A stretch of 64,000 nucleotides of DNA from Pseudomonas coleopterorum (GCF_900105555.1 NZ_FNTZ01000001.1:744001-808000); one strand, 5' to 3'; counted from the first letter of the stretch, positions 51,784 to 61,329 are shown. The notes: a model not told the origin generated them from the letters alone. Numbers and translations: made by a program.

Positions 51784-52483
51784 TTTACAGTTCCCCGAAG
51801 GGGTGAAGGTTCACGACTGCGTGAGCGCTCCCCTGATGGCCGAAGCCTTGGCCGGCACGGTGGCCGAACAATTGCGCGAGGCCATCGAACGTCAGAACGT
51901 GGCGACCCTGGTGGTTTCCGGCGGACGCAGTCCGGTAGCGTTCTTCGAATGCCTGGCGCGTCAGAGCCTGGACTGGTCGCGCGTGGTGATTTCCCTGGCC
52001 GACGAGCGCTGGGTGCCCATCGAGCACGCCGACAGCAACGCCGGTCTGCTCAAGCGCCACCTGTTGGTTGGCGCGGTGGAGCAGGCTCGTTTCGTCAGCT
52101 TGTACCAGACCACTTCCAGCCAGGAGGGGGCCGCTGCAGTGGCCGATGACCTGCTCGGCCAATTGCCGCCGATCGATGTGCTGGTACTGGGCATGGGTGA
52201 TGACGGGCACACCGCGTCGTTGTTTCCCGACAGCCCCAACCTCCAACAGGCCCTGGCACTGGACAGCGAGCGTCGCTGCTGGCCGATGCTGGCGCCCAGC
52301 GTACCCCATCAACGCCTGAGCATGAGCCGCGCGCTGCTGGCCTCGGCCCGCTTCAAGGTGTTGTCGGTACAGGGCGAAAGCAAGTTGAGCACATTGCGCA
52401 CCGCACTGGCCGGCGACGATGTCGCGCAGATGCCGATCCGCGCCTTCCTGCACTCCGCGTTGGATATCTACTGGTGTCACTGA
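51770..52483 (+). CDS. pgl: 6-phosphogluconolactonase
   Basis: Hydrolyses 6-phosphogluconolactone to 6-phosphogluconate. The 237-residue product has [15 protein letters not shown] near 48-62, [19 protein letters not shown] near 73-91, [15 protein letters not shown] near 139-153 and the C-terminal DIYWCH. ATG 51770 ([11 protein letters not shown]) is chosen over one 15 nt upstream. It overlaps zwf by 14 nt and ends 17 nt before eda. Confidence 0.95.
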
Positions 52484-52500
52484 ATCAAGGAACTGCCGCA

Positions 52501-53166
52501 ATGATCACCACCGAACAACAGCAACGCATGGTCGACAAGGTTGCCCAGATCGACGCCCTGGCGGCGCGTGCGCGAATCCTGCCCGTCATCACCATCGCGC
52601 GTGAAGAGGACATTCTGCCGCTCGCCGATGCGCTGGCGGCCGGCGGTCTGACCGTGCTGGAAGTGACCCTGCGTTCGGCACTCGGCCTGAAGGCCATTCA
52701 GGTGCTGCGCGAGCAACGCCCCGAACTGCTGGTGGGCGCAGGTACCGTACTGACTCGGGAAATGCTGGCCGCAACCGAGCAGGCCGGCTCTCAGTTCACC
52801 GTCACCCCCGGTGTGACCCAGGACATGCTCAAGGCCGGTGTGGAAAGCTCGCTGCCCTTGCTGCCGGGTATCAGCAGTCCGTCCGAATTGATGATGGGCT
52901 ACGCGCTGGGGTATCGCCGCTTCAAGCTGTTCCCGGCCGAGGTGAGCGGTGGTGTTGCTGCCATCAAGGCGCTGGGCGGACCTTTCCCGGAAGTACGCTT
53001 CTGCCCGACCGGCGGCGTGGGTCCAGGCAACATCAACAGCTACATGGGGCAGTCCAACGTGATGTGCGTGGGCGGCTCGTGGATGCTCGACAGCAAATGG
53101 ATTGAAAACCGCGATTGGGCACGCATTCAGGAGTGCAGCGCGCAAGCACTGGCTCTGCTCGATTGA
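52501..53166 (+). CDS. eda: KDPG (2-keto-3-deoxy-6-phosphogluconate) aldolase
   Basis: Cleaves KDPG to pyruvate and glyceraldehyde-3-phosphate. The 221-residue product has the active-site Glu in LEVTLRSALGLKAI near 54-67, VGAGTVLTREM near 79-89, the Schiff-base lysine in YRRFKLFPAE near 138-147 and GGVGPGNINSYM near 172-183. A ribosome site AAGGAAC precedes ATG 52501. The gene closes the zwf-pgl-eda operon and is followed by a terminator. Confidence 0.97.
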   Translation: MITTEQQQRMVDKVAQIDALAARARILPVITIAREEDILPLADALAAGGLTVLEVTLRSALGLKAIQVLREQRPELLVGAGTVLTREMLAATEQAGSQFTVTPGVTQDMLKAGVESSLPLLPGISSPSELMMGYALGYRRFKLFPAEVSGGVAAIKALGGPFPEVRFCPTGGVGPGNINSYMGQSNVMCVGGSWMLDSKWIENRDWARIQECSAQALALLD

Positions 53167-53199
53167 TCAGACTTCGTTAGGCGCTTCATGGCTGTCTTC

Positions 53200-53227
53200 A
53201 GTGCGCTTGGTCGGCGCACTTTTTTTT
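53200..53227 (+). terminator. intrinsic terminator of zwf-pgl-eda
   Basis: AGTGCGC, TTGGTCG and GCGCACT are followed by eight T's, 34 nt after the eda stop. Confidence 0.93.
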
Positions 53228-53252
53228 GCCTGGAACAAAGCCCTCACGGTGT

Positions 53253-53495
53253 CTACCGGCCATCGGCAATGCGCGGCTTGCCATGTTTGACACGCAGCGG
53301 ATCGAGCAGGTCGGACAAACCGTTGTGATCGATTTCCTGCATGAGGGCCAGCAGACCACCCAGCTCTCCCTTGGGAAAGCCTTCGCGTGCGAACCAGTTC
53401 AGATAATGCCCTGGCAGATCGGCAATCACCCGGCCCTTGTACTTGCCGAAGGGCATTGCAAATGTCACCAGGGATTCGAGTTTTTCGGGGTTCAT
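53253..53495 (-). CDS. DUF3820-family protein
   Basis: An 80-residue protein with the family mark MPFGKYKGRVIADLPGHYLNWF near residues 14-35, where GKYKG and the spaced Pro/Tyr/Trp residues recur. The function is unknown; a link to exonuclease-like or quorum-regulated proteins has been proposed for relatives, which I cannot support from this sequence. It converges on eda, whose terminator lies between. The start ATG 53495 has an AAGACCTG-type poor ribosome site. Confidence 0.85.
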   Translation of the reverse strand: MNPEKLESLVTFAMPFGKYKGRVIADLPGHYLNWFAREGFPKGELGGLLALMQEIDHNGLSDLLDPLRVKHGKPRIADGR

Positions 53496-53728
53496 GGGCA
53501 GGTCTTCGCAACGAGTTTCGTTTCATGGACAGAGTGGCAAAGGTTACATGCATTCTGCACGAGCACATAATTCGTGATCATGCATAAAGAGGGCAGGGTC
53601 GGCTGCTGATTAATCGCAAGCTACTGATTTATAAGACGATAACCAATTACATCGATTTGGCACGAAGCCTGCTGTTGCTCATCCATCCCCAACCCGGTTT
53701 CCGATTTTTTCTCAGGAATTGAACAAAG

Positions 53729-54187
53729 ATGAATGGTCCCACCAAAAGCGTGATTTCGATTCTTAACAATCTGATCGAAACCTGCAAAGACGGTCAGGAA
53801 GGCTTCAAGACGTGTGCCGAAGACATCAAGAACCCCGAGCTCAAGGCGCTGTTCACCAAGCACGCGCACGAATGCGCCGAGGCGGCGGGCGAGTTGCAAG
53901 CCGAAGTGATCGCCTTGGGGGGTACGCCTGAGGATTCCACCAGCCTGAGCGGCGACCTGCACCGCCGTTGGGTCGACGTCAAATCGATTTTTACCGGCAA
54001 GGATGAAGAAGCGGTCTTGAACGAAGCCGAGCGTGGCGAAGATGTGGCACTTGCAGCCTATAAAGACGCCTTGGCCCAGCCACTGCCCGCCCATGTCCAT
54101 TCCATCATCGAGCGTCAGCAGCAGGGCGTGCAACGCAATCACGACGAGATCAAGGCGCTGCGCAATATCGCTCGCGCCCATAGCTGA
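53729..54187 (+). CDS. PA2169-like DUF2383 four-helix protein
   Basis: A 152-residue all-helical protein of the DUF2383 (PA2169) family, with ferritin-like folding predicted. It contains SVISILNNLIETCKDGQEGF near 7-26, which opens the family, FTKHAHECAEAAGELQAEVI near 42-61 and GDLHRRWVDVKSIFTGKDE near 74-92. No signal or membrane segment is present. Such proteins are often stress-induced in Pseudomonas but no function is proven. It is a single gene with its own terminator. Confidence 0.87.
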   Translation: MNGPTKSVISILNNLIETCKDGQEGFKTCAEDIKNPELKALFTKHAHECAEAAGELQAEVIALGGTPEDSTSLSGDLHRRWVDVKSIFTGKDEEAVLNEAERGEDVALAAYKDALAQPLPAHVHSIIERQQQGVQRNHDEIKALRNIARAHS

Positions 54188-54207
54188 GTAGGTTTGAGCA
54201 ATAGAAG

Positions 54208-54233
54208 AACGCCCGCGTATCGGGCGTTTTTTT
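54208..54233 (+). terminator. intrinsic terminator of the DUF2383 gene
   Basis: AACGCCCG, CGTAT and CGGGCGTT are followed by TTTTT, 21 nt after the stop. Confidence 0.93.
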
Positions 54234-54244
54234 ATGGGTAGTGT

Positions 54245-57200
54245 TCAGTGGCTGGCAGGCAGTGCGGGTGTCCGCGAACCGTCGGTGCGGTGAAACAGCC
54301 GCTCCAGTTGCAGATAGATCACCGGGGTGGTGAACAGCGTCAGCACCTGGCTGATGAGCAGGCCGCCCACCACCGCGATACCCAGCGGCTGGCGCAATTC
54401 CGCACCGGCGCCGTAGCCGAACATCAACGGCAACGCGCCCAGCAGTGCAGCCAGGGTGGTCATGATGATCGGGCGAAATCGCGTCAGGCAGGCTTTGTGT
54501 ATCGCTTCGTGCGGGGGCAGTCCCTGGATGCGTTGCGCCTGCAGGGCGAAGTCGATCATCAGAATGCCGTTCTTCTTGACGATGCCGATCAGCAAGACCA
54601 GGCCGATCAAACCCATGATCGAGAAATCCTGTCCCCACAGCCATAGCAGCAACAAGGCACCGAGCCCGGCCGAAGGCAGGGTCGAGATGATCGTCAGGGG
54701 GTGGACGAAGCTTTCGTACAGCACGCCCAGGATGATATAGACCGCCACCAGGGCGGCCAGAATCAGCCAGGGTTGGCTGGCCAGCGAGCTTTGAAAGGCC
54801 TGGGCTGCGCCTTGGAAACTGCCGGTGATGGAAGCGGGCATGCCCAGTTCCGCCTCCGTGCGTTCGAGCAGCGCCACGGCTTCGCCCAACGCAACGCCTG
54901 GCGCCAGGTTGAAAGACAGGTTGGCAGCCGGAAACAGACCGTCGTGACTGATCGACAAGGGGCCCTGAGTGGGCGGCTCCACTCGGGCGACGGCCGAGAG
55001 CGGTACCATTTCACCGCTCAGCGCCGAGCGCAGATAGAAGTACTGCAGGCTCTGGGCCTTGCCGCGCTGATCCGCCTTGAGCTCCAGAATGACCTTGTAC
55101 TGATTGGTCTCGGTCTGGAATTCGTTGATCTGGCGCTGACCGAACGCATCGTACAGCGCCTGATCGATGTCGCTGGTGGTCAGGCCGAAACGCGCTGCGG
55201 CCACGCGATCGATGCTGATCTGCGTCACGCTGCCACCCAACTGCAAGTCGTTGGACAGGTCGCGGAAGGCCGGATTGGCCCGCAGCCGCTCGGTCAGACG
55301 CTGGGTCCACAGGTTCAGGGTGGGCCCGTCATTGCTCTTGAGCACGTATTGGTACTGACTACGGCTGGGGCCGGCGCTGAGGTTGATGTCCTGCCCGGCG
55401 CGCAGGTACAGCACCACGCCCGGGACCTGCGCCAGTTGCGGCCGCAGGCGGTCGATGAACTCGCTGGCCGACACGTCTCGCTCGCCTTGGTTCTTCAAGC
55501 CGATCCAGAATCGTCCGGTGGCAATGGTCTGGTTGCTGCCTGTCACGCCGACAGCGTGGGAATAAGCCCGGACCGCCGGATCTGCGCCGACGATGCGGGC
55601 CAGAGCGAGGTGTTTTTCCTGCATGTCCTTATAGGAAATGTCCGCCGCCGCCTCGGTCGTACCCAGCACGAAACCGGTGTCCTGCACCGGGAAGAACCCT
55701 TTCGGGATGAGCACGTAGCCTGCGACTGAAAGGCCCACGGTCAGGGCGAACACGGCCAGGGTGATACGCTGGTGCGCCAGCGCGCGTATCAGCCCCTTGT
55801 CATACCAGTCCAGCAGACGCGCACCGAAATCGGCGCGCGTGGCGTGCGCGGGTCGGCGCATGAACAGCGCGCACAAGGTCGGTGCCAGGGTCAGGGAAAC
55901 CACGACCGAAATCAGAATGGTCGAGGTCGCCGTCAAGGCAAACTCCTTGAACAGCCGCCCGACCACGCCCCCCATGAACAACAGCGGAATGAAGGCGGCA
56001 ATCAGCGAAAAACTGATCGACACCACCGTGAAGCTGATTTCACTGGCACCCTTGATCGCCGCTTCGCGCATGCCATCGCCGGCTTCCAGATGGCGATGGA
56101 TGTTCTCCACCACGACGATCGCGTCGTCGACCACGAAGCCGACGCTGATCACGATCGCCACCAGCGTCAGATTGTTCAGGCTGAAACCCATCAGGTACAT
56201 GGCGGCGAATGTCGCGACCAGAGACACACCCAGCACGCTCGACACGATCAGCGTGGCTGACAGCTGGCGCAGGAACAGGGCCATGACCGCCACGACCAGC
56301 AACACGGCGATCAGCAGCGTCAGCTCGACTTCGTGCAGGGAAGCCCGAATGGTCTGGGTGCGGTCGTTGAGCACGGTGACGTCCACGGTCGCCGGCAGCA
56401 TCTCCTGCAGGCGTGGCATGGCGGCGAGAATGCGGTCGACGGTGTCGACGATATTCGCGCCCGGCTGGCGGAAAATCGTCAGGTTCAACCCCGGTTGATC
56501 ACCGGACCAGGATTGCACGTAGGCATTCTCCGCGCCCTGGATCACCGTGGCGACATCCTTGAGCTGCACCGGCGCACCGTCACGGTAGGCCACCACCAGC
56601 TGCGCGTATTCATCGGCTTCGAACAGTTGATCGTTGGTGGCCAGTGTCGACACGCTGGTGTCACCGTACAGAGCGCCCTTGGCCAGGTTCAAGCTGGTCT
56701 GCTGGATGGCGCCGCGCAGGTCGGCCAAGGTCAGCTCCAACGCAGCCAGGCGCTCGGGAGCCGCCTGCACACGAATCGCCGGGCGTTGCTGGCCAGTGAT
56801 GTAGACCTGGCCGACGCCCTCGATCTGGCTCAGTTGCCGAGCCAGCAGCGTTTCGGTGTAGTCACTCAACACATGGGTGGGCATTTGCGCCGAGCTCACG
56901 CTGAGGATCAGCACCGGGCTGTCCCCCGGGTTGACCTTGCGCCAGGTTGGCAGGTTGGGCATGTCCTGCGGTAGACGTCCGGCCGCGGTATTGATCGCTG
57001 CCTGGACTTCTTGCGCGGCGGTGTCGATGCTTTTGCTGAGGCTGAATTGCAGGATCAGATTGGTCGAGCCCAGCGCGCTGCTGGAGGTCATCTGGGTCAT
57101 GCCGGGGATGGCACTGAACTGCACTTCCAGAGGCGTGGCGACCGAAGACGCCATGGTCTGCGGACTGGCGCCGGGCAATTGAGCGTTCACCTGAATGGTC

Positions 57201-57340
57201 GGGAAATCCGCTTCGGGCAGCGGCGCAATTGCCAGCCGGGTAAAGGCCAGGCCACCGAGCAACACCAGGGCAAAGGTCAGCAGAACGGTGGCCACCGGGT
57301 GGTCGATGCACCAGGCGCTGACCGAGCGCCCGGTGCTCAT
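54245..57340 (-). CDS. RND efflux transporter, MdtB/MdtC-like inner-membrane pump
   Basis: A 1031-residue RND pump of the hydrophobe/amphiphile family. It begins with a first helix near 15-35, the large periplasmic loops, and helices 2-6 near 335-500 where FVVDDAIVVVENIHRHLEAG contains the proton-relay Asp pair; the second half repeats the plan from about 530 and ends near 1010. GFSLNNLTLVAIVISVGF precedes it. The gene starts overlapping the stop of the adaptor gene by 4 nt. No outer-membrane channel gene is adjacent, so it probably uses a TolC/OprM-like partner from elsewhere. Substrates cannot be assigned. Confidence 0.94.
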   Translation of the reverse strand: MSTGRSVSAWCIDHPVATVLLTFALVLLGGLAFTRLAIAPLPEADFPTIQVNAQLPGASPQTMASSVATPLEVQFSAIPGMTQMTSSSALGSTNLILQFSLSKSIDTAAQEVQAAINTAAGRLPQDMPNLPTWRKVNPGDSPVLILSVSSAQMPTHVLSDYTETLLARQLSQIEGVGQVYITGQQRPAIRVQAAPERLAALELTLADLRGAIQQTSLNLAKGALYGDTSVSTLATNDQLFEADEYAQLVVAYRDGAPVQLKDVATVIQGAENAYVQSWSGDQPGLNLTIFRQPGANIVDTVDRILAAMPRLQEMLPATVDVTVLNDRTQTIRASLHEVELTLLIAVLLVVAVMALFLRQLSATLIVSSVLGVSLVATFAAMYLMGFSLNNLTLVAIVISVGFVVDDAIVVVENIHRHLEAGDGMREAAIKGASEISFTVVSISFSLIAAFIPLLFMGGVVGRLFKEFALTATSTILISVVVSLTLAPTLCALFMRRPAHATRADFGARLLDWYDKGLIRALAHQRITLAVFALTVGLSVAGYVLIPKGFFPVQDTGFVLGTTEAAADISYKDMQEKHLALARIVGADPAVRAYSHAVGVTGSNQTIATGRFWIGLKNQGERDVSASEFIDRLRPQLAQVPGVVLYLRAGQDINLSAGPSRSQYQYVLKSNDGPTLNLWTQRLTERLRANPAFRDLSNDLQLGGSVTQISIDRVAAARFGLTTSDIDQALYDAFGQRQINEFQTETNQYKVILELKADQRGKAQSLQYFYLRSALSGEMVPLSAVARVEPPTQGPLSISHDGLFPAANLSFNLAPGVALGEAVALLERTEAELGMPASITGSFQGAAQAFQSSLASQPWLILAALVAVYIILGVLYESFVHPLTIISTLPSAGLGALLLLWLWGQDFSIMGLIGLVLLIGIVKKNGILMIDFALQAQRIQGLPPHEAIHKACLTRFRPIIMTTLAALLGALPLMFGYGAGAELRQPLGIAVVGGLLISQVLTLFTTPVIYLQLERLFHRTDGSRTPALPASH

Positions 57341-58485
57341 GGCGCGGTCGCTGCGTTGCCCGTCGCCGGCTCGACAAGCTGTACTGGAGCGCCTGGCCTC
57401 AATCTTGACTGCCCGTCACTGACCAGCACGTCACCAGCCGCCACGCCTTCTATCAGGCTCTGCGTGGAGTTCTGGTAAAGCACCTGCACCGGAACCTGCT
57501 CGACCTTGGCGTCAGTCACACGGTAGACGTAATGGCCGTCGATCCCGCGCTGGACCACGGCCAATGGCACCACCAGGGCATTGCGCTCGACCCCGACCTG
57601 CAATCCGACACTCACCAGCTGACCTGGCCACAAAGTGTGTTTGCCGTTATGAAATTCGGCCTTGGCGCGAATGGTACCGGTGTTTGCCGCAATCTGGTTG
57701 TCGAGCAGGGTGAGGTGGCCTTCACCGACCTGCGTGCCCGTCTCGGTGTCGCCATTTATGTACGCGCGCACCACCGCTGGCTGCGGCTTGTCCAGCAGCG
57801 ACTGCAGGGTGGCCAGTTCCTGCTGCGGCAGCGAGAACTCGACAGCGATGGGGTCGATCTGAGTCACCGTGAACAAGCCTTCGGCATCACTGACGCGCAG
57901 GAAATTGCCGGGATCCACGCGTCGAATCCCGACCCGACCGGTCACCGGCGAACGAATCTGGGTATAGGACAACTGCACTTGCGCCGCAGCGATGGCGGCC
58001 TTGTTGCCTTGCAGGGTTGCGGTGAGCTGGTCGAACAGGGCTTGCTGTTCGTCGAGCACCTGGCGGGAAATACCATTGTCACGGCTCAGGTCCTTGTACC
58101 GGCGCAGGTTGATCCCTGCCACTTGCAACTGCGCCTGGCTCTGACTGGCTTGCGCCTGAGCTTGAGCCAGGCTGGCGCGAATGGCGCGATCGTCGATGCT
58201 GGCGAGCGCATCCCCTTTGTTCACCCATTGGCCTTCTTTCACCGCGACCTGGTCAAGAATACCGTCGACCTGCGCGCGCACGGTCACGCTGTGCAATGAA
58301 AGCACCGAACCGATGCCGGTGAGGTAACGCGGAACATCGGCCTGCACCACGCTGACCACCCGCACCGGGATGGGCTGGGCCGGTGTTGGCTGGGTGGGTG
58401 AGGTGCGCTTGAACAGCCATGCCGCGACGACCACGACGACGAGCAGCAGACCTGCCACGAGCAGGGGGCGGATGGCTATGCGCAT
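57337..58485 (-). CDS. RND efflux periplasmic adaptor (MdtA-like)
   Basis: Membrane-fusion protein of 382 residues linking the pump to an outer-membrane channel. It has an N-terminal membrane anchor (IRPLLVAGLLLVVVVVAAWL near 5-24) rather than a lipobox, then a biotinyl-lipoyl-like half (VRAQVDGILDQVAVKEGQWV near 68-87), a coiled-coil hairpin (ASLAQAQAQASQSQAQLQVA near 108-127), a second lipoyl half (RSPVTGRVGIRRVDPGNF) and beta-barrel domains. It is the first gene of the two-gene efflux operon. MdtA-type and VexE-type adaptors are the closest patterns I can name. Confidence 0.92.
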   Translation of the reverse strand: MRIAIRPLLVAGLLLVVVVVAAWLFKRTSPTQPTPAQPIPVRVVSVVQADVPRYLTGIGSVLSLHSVTVRAQVDGILDQVAVKEGQWVNKGDALASIDDRAIRASLAQAQAQASQSQAQLQVAGINLRRYKDLSRDNGISRQVLDEQQALFDQLTATLQGNKAAIAAAQVQLSYTQIRSPVTGRVGIRRVDPGNFLRVSDAEGLFTVTQIDPIAVEFSLPQQELATLQSLLDKPQPAVVRAYINGDTETGTQVGEGHLTLLDNQIAANTGTIRAKAEFHNGKHTLWPGQLVSVGLQVGVERNALVVPLAVVQRGIDGHYVYRVTDAKVEQVPVQVLYQNSTQSLIEGVAAGDVLVSDGQSRLRPGAPVQLVEPATGNAATAP

Positions 58486-58760
58486 GCGGATCGGACACCG
58501 GCAGGGGGGAAGATCGGGCAGTTTGACCTTAGTCGCGCTGCCTTGCCAAGCCCAGGCCTGTGGGTGGTCGGCCCTAGGCAGCCGACGCCCATGGGGCTAT
58601 TGCGGTTCGCCTAGGAAAAAATCGCTCAGATCCAGAGGCGTTTAACCGTTAGCCCCGTCGGGTTTTTCCTACAAGGTGTGCTGAATAGACCTATGGAACT
58701 GCCCAGTTGATCACCAGAGACTTCTTTCCTTACAACAAGTCGATAAATGAAGGAAGGCCA

Positions 58761-59051
58761 GTGATCGTTATGGACTGTGTGAAGTATGGCAAAGGATTGC
58801 TGCTGGCGAGTCTGATCCCCGTAATGCTGGCCTTGCTGTACGTCAGCACGTTGCCGGCGGCGATCAAGTGCTGCGCCTTTCAACTGGCCCTCGCCTTGGG
58901 CATGCTGTTGGTGTTATCGACACGCCAGCAATGGATCAGGGTGCTGGTGGTTGTTTCATTCATGCTCAAGTTCGCAGCGCTGGAAGCACTCGACGAGAAA
59001 GCCGGCAGCATGCCGTTTGTCAGCATCCTCTATGCATTCATTCTGCTTTGA
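58761..59051 (+). CDS. small hypothetical membrane protein, three helices
   Basis: Not recognised. The 96-residue product (MIVMDCVKYGKG at the start) has three hydrophobic segments near 13-30, 35-53 and 58-75, with small charged turns, and ends SILYAFILL. The start is a GTG at 58761, chosen because AAGGAAGG lies 4-6 nt upstream; ATG 58770 is an alternative. It is convergent with the next gene and 3 nt from its end. Coding likelihood is moderate: codon use is GC-rich at third positions but the gene is short. Confidence 0.6.
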   Translation: MIVMDCVKYGKGLLLASLIPVMLALLYVSTLPAAIKCCAFQLALALGMLLVLSTRQQWIRVLVVVSFMLKFAALEALDEKAGSMPFVSILYAFILL

Positions 59052-59053
59052 CG

Positions 59054-59368
59054 TTATTTGCCCTGTACCGAATCCCACTGAGTGACGAATGCCTTGCGGC
59101 TTTGCTTATGGTACAGACACAGCTCGGCGCCAGGCTGATTCTTCATGTGCGCCTGTGGATAACGGCCTTGGATGAGCACTGCGGTGTAACCCACGCGGTC
59201 TTCGAATTCGGCAGGCGCGCTGGCCACCCGGGCCTGTTTCAATGTGGTGGCTTTCAAGCAGCTGCTCGCGACGCGTTTGTCGTGTTCCGCCCAGGCTTGG
59301 TCGGTCGACGCCATCGCTTGAGTGGTGGCGCCGCCGAGCGCGAGCAAAAGGGTCAGGTAGGTTTTCAT
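59054..59368 (-). CDS. small hypothetical exported protein
   Basis: Not recognised. A 104-residue product with a signal peptide (MKTYLTLLLALGGATTQAMA, cleaved before STDQAW). The mature part has two Cys (SSCLKATTL near 36, AELCLYHKQ near 83) that could form a disulfide and a C-terminal AFVTQWDSVQGK. It resembles small periplasmic proteins of unknown function seen in Pseudomonas. Its end lies 2 nt from the end of the small membrane gene. Confidence 0.75.
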   Translation of the reverse strand: MKTYLTLLLALGGATTQAMASTDQAWAEHDKRVASSCLKATTLKQARVASAPAEFEDRVGYTAVLIQGRYPQAHMKNQPGAELCLYHKQSRKAFVTQWDSVQGK

Positions 59369-59468
59369 GGTCAGGGAGCCTCAGCGGTGTAAACGGGCAC
59401 CCATTATGCCTGGGTGCACCGCTGACCTGACTGCGTTGAGGCGCAGGTACCTTTATGCCGCAGCGAAC

Positions 59469-60368
59469 TCAGCGCGCCTGTTCGGCGACGAAACGCGCTG
59501 CGGTGATCAGGCAGCCGGTCAGTTCGGGGGAGGAGAATTTCGTCAGCACGGCATTGGCGCCGGCCAGCCGAGCCTTCTCGCTGTTCATCGTACTGTCCAG
59601 CGAGGTGTGCAGCAGAACGTACAGATCCTTGAAGTCTGGTGTTTCTCGCAAAGTGCGGGTCAGCGCGTAGCCGTCCATTTCCGACATCTCGATATCCGAT
59701 ACCAGCACATTGATCTGCGCCTCGGTGCCCTGCAGTTCCAACAGGCAGTCGATCGCCTCGCGGGCGCTGCGCGCCGTCCGACATTCGATGCCCAGGGTGC
59801 GCAAGGTGATGAGCGACTGCTGCAACGCCACGTGGCTGTCGTCCACAACCAGGATGTTGGCGTTGGCCAGGCAGCGGGCATCGGCGTCGCTCAAGCGCTG
59901 GGGTTCGCCCTGCAGGCGCGCCGGGGCAATGCCATGGATGACTTTCTCGATGTCCAGTACCTGCACCAGCGCACCGTCCACCTGGGTCACCCCGGTGATG
60001 AACGACTTGGTACCCGAGCCGTAGGGTGGCGGACGGATATCGGTACTCAGGCAATGCACTATGCGGCTGACGGCCTGAACGTGCAGGCCCTGCTTGGAGC
60101 GACTGACGTCCGTGACGATCAGGCACCCGCCGGACGGATCGAGCAAGGGTTGCTCACCGATCGCCCGGCTCAGGTCGATGACGGACAACGCCTGGCCCCG
60201 CAGGGTTGCCACCCCTTTGACGTGGGGGTGTGCTTCGGGGAGTCGGGTCAGGGCAGGGCAGGGGATGATCTCGCTGACCTTGAGCAGGTTGATGGCCATC
60301 AACTTGCCGCTGCGCAAGGTGAACAACAGCAACGAAAGGGAATCTGCGCGGGCGTTCTGGGTTGCCAT
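59469..60368 (-). CDS. CheV-like chemotaxis adaptor (CheW + receiver)
   Basis: A 299-residue chemotaxis coupling protein. The CheW domain (about 8-150) has LLLFTLRSGKLMAINLLKVSEII near 13-35 and GVATLRGQALSVIDLSRAIG, and the receiver domain (about 170-290) has acidic ILVVDDSHVALQ, phospho-acceptor Asp in VLVSDIEMSEMDGY and Lys in LTKFSS. CheV tunes receptor-kinase signalling through phosphorylation. ATG 60368 is chosen over a long upstream extension. It is not beside a che cluster, as is common for CheV genes. Confidence 0.92.
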   Translation of the reverse strand: MATQNARADSLSLLLFTLRSGKLMAINLLKVSEIIPCPALTRLPEAHPHVKGVATLRGQALSVIDLSRAIGEQPLLDPSGGCLIVTDVSRSKQGLHVQAVSRIVHCLSTDIRPPPYGSGTKSFITGVTQVDGALVQVLDIEKVIHGIAPARLQGEPQRLSDADARCLANANILVVDDSHVALQQSLITLRTLGIECRTARSAREAIDCLLELQGTEAQINVLVSDIEMSEMDGYALTRTLRETPDFKDLYVLLHTSLDSTMNSEKARLAGANAVLTKFSSPELTGCLITAARFVAEQAR

Positions 60369-60656
60369 GTGAACCTTCTTGATGGAGCCGATGCGGGGCG
60401 GCGAACGACCCGCCAAAGGAGTGCGTTGCCTATGTATCGACTCGACACGCGCAGGCTTTAACGAGATCGCCATGCTGGCTGCCACGCCTGGCTTAACGTC
60501 GGTTTAATCACGCGCGCCATACTGTGTGCGGATCGGCAGAAATTTCTGGTTACACCGTATTTCCAGAGTTTTCCTACAGTCCACTTGGCAACCCAGCGTG
60601 TAGACTGGCGCCCATCTAAAAACCTGCCCGTACTGACCTGTAAAGGGAAAGCTGCA

Positions 60657-61163
60657 ATGAATGAAGTCAACCTGCGCCTGAACCGCGAGCGACGTTTCCT
60701 GGTATTGCTGGGCGTGATCTGCCTGGCCTTGATCGGTGGGGCGCTGTACATGCAGATCGTGTTGGGCGAGGCGCCTTGCCCATTGTGCATCCTGCAACGC
60801 TATGCCTTGCTTTTCATTGCCCTGTTCGCCTTCATCGGCGCGGCGATGCGCGGCCGTACCGGTGTGACGGTATGCGAAGGGTTGGTAGTGCTCAGCGCCG
60901 TGGGCGGCATTGCTGCGGCCGGGCGTCATGCATGGGTATTGGCCAATCCCTCGGTCAGTTGCGGCCTCGACACGCTGCAACCGATCGTCGACGGGTTGCC
61001 CCTGGCCGATCTGATGCCCAGCGTGTTTCAGGTCCAGGGTTTCTGCTCGACACCTTACCCACCGGTGCTTGGCCTGTCGCTGGCGCAATGGGCGCTGGTG
61101 GCTTTTGTGATGACGGCTATCCTTGTACCCGTGGGCATCTACCGCAATCGAACACGCGCCTGA
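60657..61163 (+). CDS. dsbB: disulfide bond formation protein DsbB
   Basis: An inner-membrane quinone reductase that reoxidises DsbA. The 168-residue product has four helices, the first Cys pair Cys41-Cys44 in APCPLCILQR and the second pair Cys102 and Cys130 (VSCGLDTL, VQGFCSTPY), all four intact. AAGGGAAA lies 8 nt before ATG 60657. It lies upstream of cyoA with a 574-nt gap. Pseudomonas often has two DsbB paralogues; which one this is cannot be told. Confidence 0.93.
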   Translation: MNEVNLRLNRERRFLVLLGVICLALIGGALYMQIVLGEAPCPLCILQRYALLFIALFAFIGAAMRGRTGVTVCEGLVVLSAVGGIAAAGRHAWVLANPSVSCGLDTLQPIVDGLPLADLMPSVFQVQGFCSTPYPPVLGLSLAQWALVAFVMTAILVPVGIYRNRTRA

Positions 61164-61307
61164 TGGCGCCAGGGGTGTCGGCCTCGTCATTATTCGTGCC
61201 GGAAGTCGATTCCGCCTTCGGCGTGTAACGGCGAAGATGCGACAACCCGTCGTCGGCGATTTCGCGAAAGCCCCTAAAATACGGGCCTTCGCAAGGGTTT
61301 TCAGGGG

Positions 61308-61324
61308 TGCGACATCGTGTCGCA
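61308..61324. promoter_or_regulatory. palindrome upstream of cyoA -35, RoxR/PrrA-like
   Basis: TGCGACA-TCG-TGTCGCA is a perfect 7-bp inverted repeat ending 6 bp before the candidate -35. It fits the RegA/PrrA-type pattern YGCGRCR-Nx-GNCGC as I remember it; the Pseudomonas homologue RoxR controls terminal oxidases. A lone TGCGACA occurs again near 61236. Confidence 0.5.
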
Positions 61325-61329
61325 AGGCT

